Shown piece after piece: positions 60,229 through 64,000 of a stretch of DNA of 64,000 nucleotides. The position numbers and the translations under genes are program-made. The stretch's first letter is position 1. Every line of letters starts with the position of its first letter. Source of the DNA: Streptomyces sp. 2131.1 (GTDB lineage Bacteria > Actinomycetota > Actinomycetes > Streptomycetales > Streptomycetaceae); assembly GCF_900105515.1 (NCBI RefSeq), contig NZ_FNSY01000001.1, positions 6,560,001-6,624,000 of the forward strand. Reading direction: 5' to 3'. The notes beneath the pieces were generated by a model that saw only the letters and a program-made list of their open reading frames with translations, was not told the DNA's origin and ran no database searches.

Positions 60229-62472
60229 TCAGCCGTTCCTCAGGGCGTAGTGCGCGCTGATCCGGGAAGCGCTCAGCGCGGTCGGGTAGACGGCGGTCTC
60301 GTCGATCTGCCCGGCGAAGAAGTTGCTCGTCGGACGGTTCGGCCAGCCGGAGAGGTTGTCCCCGCCCACCCGCCAGTGGCCGGTGTAGCTCTCGTTCTTG
60401 GTGTAACGGGTGTTCGAGGCGCGGAGCTGGCCGTCCACGTACAGGGCCATGCCGTTCGGGCCCTGGGTGGCGACGACATGGTGCCAGGCGCCGTTGTTGT
60501 AGGCCCCGGTCGTGGTGATGGTCTGGGTGCCGCTGTTGGAGGTGCCGAAGGTCAGCCGCCCGTTGTTGAGCATGTACACATGCTTGTCGTCCTTGCCGCT
60601 CAGCTCCATGGTCTTGTTGCCGAAGCCGATGATCTTCCCTCCCTTGGTCGTCGTGGTCTTGATCCAGGTCTCCACGGAGAACTGCGTGAGCTGGGACCGG
60701 CTCCGGTTGCTGTACGCGTACTGGGTGGACCCGTTGAACCCGATGGCGGTCGAGGGCCCCGGCACCGCGGCCGGGGTCTGCCGGTAGGAGGGCGTGTTGC
60801 GCAGGAAGCCGTTGTCGAGCCCCGTCCCGGTGTCGGCGGCGAAGGTGGACGTGCCCTCGTCGTAGCGCCAGTACAGGTTCGCCCCGTCGGCGAGCACGCC
60901 GGCCGGATAGCTTTCGGCCTTGGCCGCCACGGTCGCGGTCACGGCCGGCGACTTGGCGCTGGTGTTGATGCCGTCGCTCGCGGTGATCCGGTACGTGTGG
61001 GTCTCACCGGGCGCCACATCGGTGTCCGTCCACCGCAGCTGCGGACGGTCCCAGAACACGGAGTACCCCGTCGTCGTGTGGACGGGGGTGCTCGCCCCGT
61101 CCTTGTAGATCCGGTACGTGAGCGTCCCGTCGTCGGTGTCGAAGCTGGTCTGCCAGTTCACCTCCACCTTGTTCGCGGCGACCGTCGACACGCTGACGTT
61201 CGGCACCCAGGGAGCCCCGGTGTCCGGGCCGTCGGCGAACCGGGTGAGCCCTTGCTGCCCCTTGCTGTTGACCGTGGTGAACTCGCCGCCCACCCAGAGG
61301 TAGTGGCGGCCGCCCTTGTCGGTCTGCGCCATCACGCGCGGCCCGACCGGCTCACCGATCCCGTCGTTGGTGTCCGGGAACCAGGGAAGCAGCTTCGGGT
61401 CGTCCACCGACTGGGCCAGCAGGTGCTTGCGCGGCTGGTCGGGGAACTCGTCCATGGAGGAGCAGTCATGGGCGTGACTGCCGCTGTAGAGGACCCCGTC
61501 GTGCACGAGGAGGGCCTGGGTGGCGCCCAGGCAGGTGTCCCGCCAGCGCTGCTCGAAGTTGCTGAGGTTCAGGGCGATGCGGCCGTCGAACACACCACCG
61601 CCGGTCCCCTCGTTGCCGGTGTAGAAGCCGCCCGCGTCGGTGGTGATGTCCTGGACCGTGGAGTTGTTGTCGATGAACCCCGGGTAGGACTTGGTGAGTT
61701 GTCCGGTAGTGGCGTCGACGACGGCCAGGGCGTGGGTGTTCGTGCCGTTGATCTGGAAGAAGTCCCCGCCGAGCAGCACGTGCCGCCCGTCTTGAGTCAC
61801 CTCGACGGCCCGTGCGACTTCGTCGGCGTCGGCTGTGAAGGGCAGCAGCGAGGCCCCGGTCGTGACGGCGGCGAAGTGGCTCCTGGGCTGCCCGCCGACC
61901 TGGGTGAAGTCCCCGGCGAGGTAAACCGTGTCACCGGTGACCGCGAGAGCCCGCACGGTGGCGGAGACGGCGACCTTGAAGTCCTGGCGCGGGGTGCAGG
62001 TGGCGGTGTCGATGGCCGCGATGTTGCTGACGCCCTCCCCGTTCACCGCCCCGAACCGGCCGCCCGCGTACAGGGTCCTGCCGTCCGGGGACAGCACGAG
62101 CGAGCGGACGGTCGCGGTGCCCGAGGAGACCGTGAACGACAGGGAGCAGTCGGTCGGCGCCCCCGTCGCCGCGTCGAACGCGGCGAAGTTCACCGCGGGC
62201 TGCTCGGAGGTGCCGGCGGCGGCGCCCGGCGGCCGTACGGTCGAGAAGGTGCCGCCCGCGTACACCACGCCGTCCGCCGACGCGGCCATCGACCACACGA
62301 TGCCGTTGGTCTGCCAGGTGGACAGGTCGTCCGCGGTGATCGAGACGGGCGCGGTGAGCGCGGAGGCCGGGGACCCGGCCGCGGCGGCGCTCAGGGCGCC
62401 GGCGAGCAGGCCGAGCGCCGCGGCCGCGGCGCGTGTCCGGCCGCGCCGGCGCGCCGTGGTTGCTTTCATCAT
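60229..62472 (-). CDS. Secreted beta-propeller / FN3 / LamG protein
   Basis: A 747-residue exported protein. The signal peptide covers about 1-38 (basic start, hydrophobic core, SPASA). Residues 45-420 form repeats of the type YAGGRFGAVNGEGVSNIAAID and YLAGDFTQVGG, typical of a multi-bladed propeller. A fibronectin III-like domain lies at about 435-515 (KVEVNWQTSFDTDDGTLTYRIY). A concanavalin/LamG domain lies at about 550-745 (SVETWIKTTTTKGGKIIGFGN, WHHVVATQGPNGMALYVDG). It likely binds carbohydrate at the surface, perhaps the polymer made by this locus. A second ATG at 62469 is an equal start choice. Confidence 0.88.
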   Translation of the reverse strand: MMKATTARRRGRTRAAAAALGLLAGALSAAAAGSPASALTAPVSITADDLSTWQTNGIVWSMAASADGVVYAGGTFSTVRPPGAAAGTSEQPAVNFAAFDAATGAPTDCSLSFTVSSGTATVRSLVLSPDGRTLYAGGRFGAVNGEGVSNIAAIDTATCTPRQDFKVAVSATVRALAVTGDTVYLAGDFTQVGGQPRSHFAAVTTGASLLPFTADADEVARAVEVTQDGRHVLLGGDFFQINGTNTHALAVVDATTGQLTKSYPGFIDNNSTVQDITTDAGGFYTGNEGTGGGVFDGRIALNLSNFEQRWRDTCLGATQALLVHDGVLYSGSHAHDCSSMDEFPDQPRKHLLAQSVDDPKLLPWFPDTNDGIGEPVGPRVMAQTDKGGRHYLWVGGEFTTVNSKGQQGLTRFADGPDTGAPWVPNVSVSTVAANKVEVNWQTSFDTDDGTLTYRIYKDGASTPVHTTTGYSVFWDRPQLRWTDTDVAPGETHTYRITASDGINTSAKSPAVTATVAAKAESYPAGVLADGANLYWRYDEGTSTFAADTGTGLDNGFLRNTPSYRQTPAAVPGPSTAIGFNGSTQYAYSNRSRSQLTQFSVETWIKTTTTKGGKIIGFGNKTMELSGKDDKHVYMLNNGRLTFGTSNSGTQTITTTGAYNNGAWHHVVATQGPNGMALYVDGQLRASNTRYTKNESYTGHWRVGGDNLSGWPNRPTSNFFAGQIDETAVYPTALSASRISAHYALRNG

Positions 62473-62578
62473 TCAGCTCCGAAGGTGAGAACGAGCTGCG
62501 GCCCGTGGGCCGCGGTTGCTGCCCCGCCCGGCTGCCGCCGGGGGCGGGTGGGGAGGCGGAGCCAGGGCCCCGCCCGTA

Positions 62579-62630
62579 CCGGCGCGTTCTGCCCCACCGC
62601 GTCACCGGTGGGGGTGGGGGTGCGCGCCGG
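62579..62630 (-). terminator. Nested hairpin after gmd
   Basis: The outer arms CCGGCGCG (62579-62586) and CGCGCCGG (62623-62630) and the inner arms CCCCACCG (62592-62599) and CGGTGGGG (62606-62613) are both perfect. The structure lies just past the gmd stop on the minus strand and probably terminates or attenuates transcription before the LamG-type gene. Confidence 0.7.
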
Positions 62631-62636
62631 AGTCGG

Positions 62637-63650
62637 TTATCTGTCGACCCGCACGGCGGTCCCGGCGAGTTCGTCCGCGAGCCGGCTCACATCGGCGTCG
62701 ACCATGATCCGGGCCAGTTCCCGCGCCCGCACGGCCGCCTTCCAGCCCAGCAGCTGCCCGGCCTTCGAGGCATCCCCGATCAACGCGTCGACCTCGCTGG
62801 GGCGTTCGTACTTCGCGTCGTAGCGGACGTACTCGCGCCAGTCGAGGCCGACGTGCTCGAAGGCGTACTCCAGGAACTGCCGCACGCTGACGCCCTCGCC
62901 CGTGGCCACCACGTAGTCGTCCGGGGTGTCGCACTGGAGCATCCGCCACATCGCGTCCACGTACTCGGGGGCGTAACCCCAGTCGCGGACCGCGTCCAGG
63001 TTGCCCAGGTGCAGCCGGGTCTGGAGCCCGGCCTTGATCCGGGCCACACCGCGGGTGATCTTCCGGGTCACGAACGTCTCCCCGCGCCGGGGCGACTCAT
63101 GGTTGAACAGGATGCCGTTGACCGCGAACATGCCATACGCCTCGCGGTAGTTGACCGTCGCCCAGTACGAGTAGACCTTGGCCACGCTGTACGGGCTGCG
63201 CGGGTGGAACGGGGTCAGCTCGTTCTGCGGGGGCGGACTGGCGCCGAACATCTCGGACGAGGACGCCTGGTAGATCCGGGTGTCGATGCCGCTGGCCCGT
63301 ACCGCTTCGAGCAGCCGGATCGTACCGAGCCCCGTGACGTCACCCGTGTACAGCGGTGCGTCGAAGGAGACCCGCACATGCGACTGGGCGCCCAGGTTGT
63401 AGACCTCGTCCGGCCGTATGTCCCGCAGCAGGTTCACCAGCGCGACGCCGTCGGCCAGGTCGGCGTGATGTAACACGAACGAACGGTTCTCCTGCTCCGG
63501 GCCCTGGTAGATGTGGTCGATCCGCTCGGTGTTGAAGCTCGACGAGCGGCGGATCAGACCGTGGACCGTGTACCCCTTCTGGAGCAGGAGCTCGGACAGG
63601 TACGAACCGTCCTGTCCGGTCACCCCGGTGATGAGCGCGGTCTTCGCCAC
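62637..63650 (-). CDS. gmd: GDP-mannose 4,6-dehydratase
   Basis: A 337-residue extended SDR. The NAD(P) site is GVTGQDGSYL (9-18), followed by the Gmd signatures RRSSSFNTERIDHIY, YNLGAQSHV, the catalytic Thr/Ser region ASSSEMFG, YSVAKVYSYW (Tyr-x-x-x-Lys) and NHESPRRGETFVTRKI. It converts GDP-D-mannose to GDP-4-keto-6-deoxymannose, the precursor of fucose and other deoxyhexoses. Codon 60 (63473-63471) is TTA. It is divergent from the GDP-fucose synthase gene, so the two steps share a 112-bp control region. Confidence 0.96.
   Translation of the reverse strand: MAKTALITGVTGQDGSYLSELLLQKGYTVHGLIRRSSSFNTERIDHIYQGPEQENRSFVLHHADLADGVALVNLLRDIRPDEVYNLGAQSHVRVSFDAPLYTGDVTGLGTIRLLEAVRASGIDTRIYQASSSEMFGASPPPQNELTPFHPRSPYSVAKVYSYWATVNYREAYGMFAVNGILFNHESPRRGETFVTRKITRGVARIKAGLQTRLHLGNLDAVRDWGYAPEYVDAMWRMLQCDTPDDYVVATGEGVSVRQFLEYAFEHVGLDWREYVRYDAKYERPSEVDALIGDASKAGQLLGWKAAVRARELARIMVDADVSRLADELAGTAVRVDR
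63471..63473 (-). other. In-frame TTA codon in gmd
   Basis: Codon 60, the Leu of Phe-Val-Leu-His-His. It depends on bldA tRNA in Streptomyces. Confidence 0.9.
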
Positions 63651-63762
63651 TTTTCCCCCTTCTGTGGTTGCCCGTAAGGCAGTTGGTCATGGAATGTCAA
63701 GGTCTGAGCGATCAGCGCTAAAACGTCACCGTTTCACCCGGCTGCTGGCACAATCCGTCAGC

Positions 63763-64000
63763 ATGACGACTGATCTCCCCGGCTCCTCCCGGGAACGAGT
63801 CCCGTCCCTGTTACGCCCCGGCGCCCGCGTGTTCGTCGCGGGCCACCGGGGCCTGGTCGGGTCGGCGGTGGCGCGCCGCCTCACCGCCGACGGCCACGAG
63901 GTGATCACGCGCGGCCGCGACCGCCTCGATCTGCGGGATGCCGACGGGACCGCCGCCTTTCTGCGTGACGTACGCCCTGACGCCGTGGTGCTGGCCGCCG
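63763..64000 (+). CDS. fcl: GDP-L-fucose synthase, 5' part
   Basis: The first 79 codons are present and the gene runs off the window. After a 20-residue leader the sequence reads RVFVAGHRGLVGSAVARRL, the nucleotide-binding start of GDP-fucose synthase (WcaG). DLRDADGTAAFLRDVRPDAVVLAA follows as expected. It would epimerise and reduce the product of Gmd to GDP-L-fucose. Codon 17 (63811-63813) is TTA. The leader is longer than usual for the family, so an internal start is possible, although no better candidate is visible. Confidence 0.9.
   Translation, partial: MTTDLPGSSRERVPSLLRPGARVFVAGHRGLVGSAVARRLTADGHEVITRGRDRLDLRDADGTAAFLRDVRPDAVVLAA
63811..63813 (+). other. In-frame TTA codon in fcl
   Basis: Codon 17, inside the N-terminal leader (Ser-Leu-Leu-Arg). 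If translation begins at 63763, the gene needs the bldA tRNA. Confidence 0.8.

Noticed and set aside
1..64000. tRNA or rRNA genes, CRISPR arrays, insertion sequences or phage genes.
   Set aside because: I saw no transposase, integrase, direct-repeat arrays or cloverleaf-like sequence; all gaps are short and explained by promoters, iron boxes or hairpins.

Overview
The window is high-GC actinobacterial DNA and almost certainly Streptomyces. The signs are GC-saturated third codon positions, GTG and TTG starts, near-consensus DmdR1/IdeR-type iron boxes, rare in-frame TTA codons and the gene content. It has four blocks, and no stretch over 300 bases lacks a gene.

Block 1 (1-13214, + strand): an iron-siderophore uptake operon (end of one FecCD permease, a second permease, a FepC-type ATPase) runs straight into a 3324-residue NRPS (C-A-PCP-E-C-A-PCP-E-C) and a 14-TM MFS exporter. 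A perfect 17-bp hairpin closes the operon. The NRPS begins with an EntF-like condensation domain and ends with a condensation domain that has no A-PCP partner in the same protein.

Block 2 (13279-37489): a complete coelichelin-type locus in the S. coelicolor cchA-K order. It holds a formyltransferase, ornithine N-hydroxylase, Fe-siderophore importer (two permeases, ATPase, lipoprotein), two half-ABC exporters flanking a trimodular NRPS, an esterase and an MbtH protein. The three A-domain codes read from CchH (DINYWGGIGK, DFWNIGMVHK, DMENLGLINK) are those I know for formyl-hydroxyornithine, Thr and hydroxyornithine. Seven iron boxes punctuate the block. Two further genes, an N-acetylglutamate-synthase-like GNAT and an N-acetylglutamate kinase (argB), look tied into the same iron regulon and would feed ornithine supply. 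Because block 1 ends in an unpaired C domain and CchH starts with an A domain that lacks one, the two NRPSs could form a single five-module line making an extended, possibly catechol-capped, coelichelin-like siderophore. This is the main hypothesis of the report.

Block 3 (37587-50175): pyruvate carboxylase, an IclR-type regulator, an ATP-dependent DNA ligase, small secreted or hydrophilic proteins, a type III PKS phenolic-lipid cluster (SrsA/B/C-like plus a class I methyltransferase, with a divergent UbiA prenyltransferase), an SDR, a 60-residue charged protein and an RNase HI with a Cys/His-rich tail.

Block 4 (50338-64000): an exopolysaccharide or glycoconjugate locus. It encodes a CDP-alcohol phosphatidyltransferase with a TagD-like cytidylyltransferase, three glycosyltransferases, a Wzz/BY-kinase-like protein with a destroyed P-loop, a flippase, a polymerase, a lipoprotein, a large secreted propeller/FN3/LamG protein, GDP-mannose dehydratase and the start of GDP-fucose synthase. 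Three genes here carry a TTA codon, which suggests bldA (developmental) control.
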